DNA of 64,000 bases, from positions 109,139,141 to 109,203,140 of the forward strand of contig CM043942.1 in the NCBI GenBank assembly GCA_014529385.2. Direction: 5' to 3'. Below are positions 63,792-64,000 of this stretch, in pieces (positions within the stretch are counted from its first letter, which is position 1; the number at the start of each line of letters is the position of its first letter). A model generated the notes under the pieces. The model did not search any database. It worked only from the letters and a program-made list of their open reading frames with translations, and was not told where the DNA came from. The stretch comes from Adiantum capillus-veneris (taxonomy: Eukaryota > Streptophyta > Polypodiopsida > Polypodiales > Pteridaceae). The translations under genes were made by a program, and so were the position numbers.

Positions 63792-64000
63792 AAGGAAACT
63801 ATCAGAAGGGTATCATTCTCTCCAATGGTGTTTTAGTGGATAGCTCTTCATTCATGGGACAATCTCTTAGCAAGAAAATCCAAGCTTTTGAAGCCCCAAT
63901 CATCTTCACATTGGGTTTCACCTCTTCAAAGTCAACTTCTCCTCTCTTCACATATACCTTTTATCGGGGGCACCATACCTTCTTAAGTGGAAGAGGACAT
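63792..64000 (+). other. Sequence after gag, no gene assigned
   Basis: A further reading (SSFMGQSLSKKIQAFEAPII, FTLGFTSSKSTSPLF) is open in another frame to the window end and may be the next coding segment of the same element. Too short to classify. Confidence 0.35.

Overview
This window looks like nuclear DNA from a land plant with a large, repeat-rich genome. Almost everything recognisable is LTR-retrotransposon sequence: Ty3/gypsy and Ty1/copia polyproteins, a chromodomain integrase, a primer-binding site matching plant initiator tRNA-Met, others resembling the tRNA-Asp 3' end, and CT, CA and G microsatellites. I found no host gene, tRNA, rRNA or organellar segment. The species cannot be told from the sequence; a fern, lycophyte, bryophyte, gymnosperm or large-genome angiosperm would all fit.

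Layout. 1-3058: 3' end of a chromovirus (integrase plus chromodomain), then UTR and probable LTR. 3059-7540: decayed gypsy element 1 (zinc knuckles, protease, RT, RNase H). 7562-9482: tandem repeats, including a near-palindrome repeated at 284 bp. 9503-12299: 5' half of a minus-strand LTR element encoding an unrecognised coiled-coil protein. 12300-18500: gypsy fragments and low-complexity DNA leading to the primer-binding site of plus-strand gypsy element 2. Element 2 runs 17510-20465 and resumes at 31194-36108. It is split by a complete minus-strand LTR element (20466-31193, 5-bp target duplication CACTT) that has gag and protease but no RT, RNase H or integrase.

36109-51060 is a three-level copia nest. 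An outer minus-strand copia (36109-37329 and 48377-51060) is split by a plus-strand copia (37330-48376, 279-bp LTRs), which is itself split by a minus-strand copia (41133-46974, target duplication ATGAG). 52589-55463 is a second, 3'-half copy of the coiled-coil element. 55464-62673 is a tandem duplication of about 2.96 kb containing the promoter, leader and gag start of another plus-strand element; its second copy carries a 1338-bp terminal-inverted-repeat element. That element's gag follows at 62538-63791.

How the parts may work together: the RT-less element shares protease sequence with gypsy element 1 and a tRNA-Asp-like primer site and LTR-end sequence with neighbouring families, so mobilisation in trans is plausible (inference). 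The most novel features are the coiled-coil ORF family, present in two diverged LTR-flanked copies; an array of eight 20-bp palindromes spaced mostly 272-296 bp apart in the leader of the RT-less element; and a second protease-like domain without its catalytic aspartate in that element.
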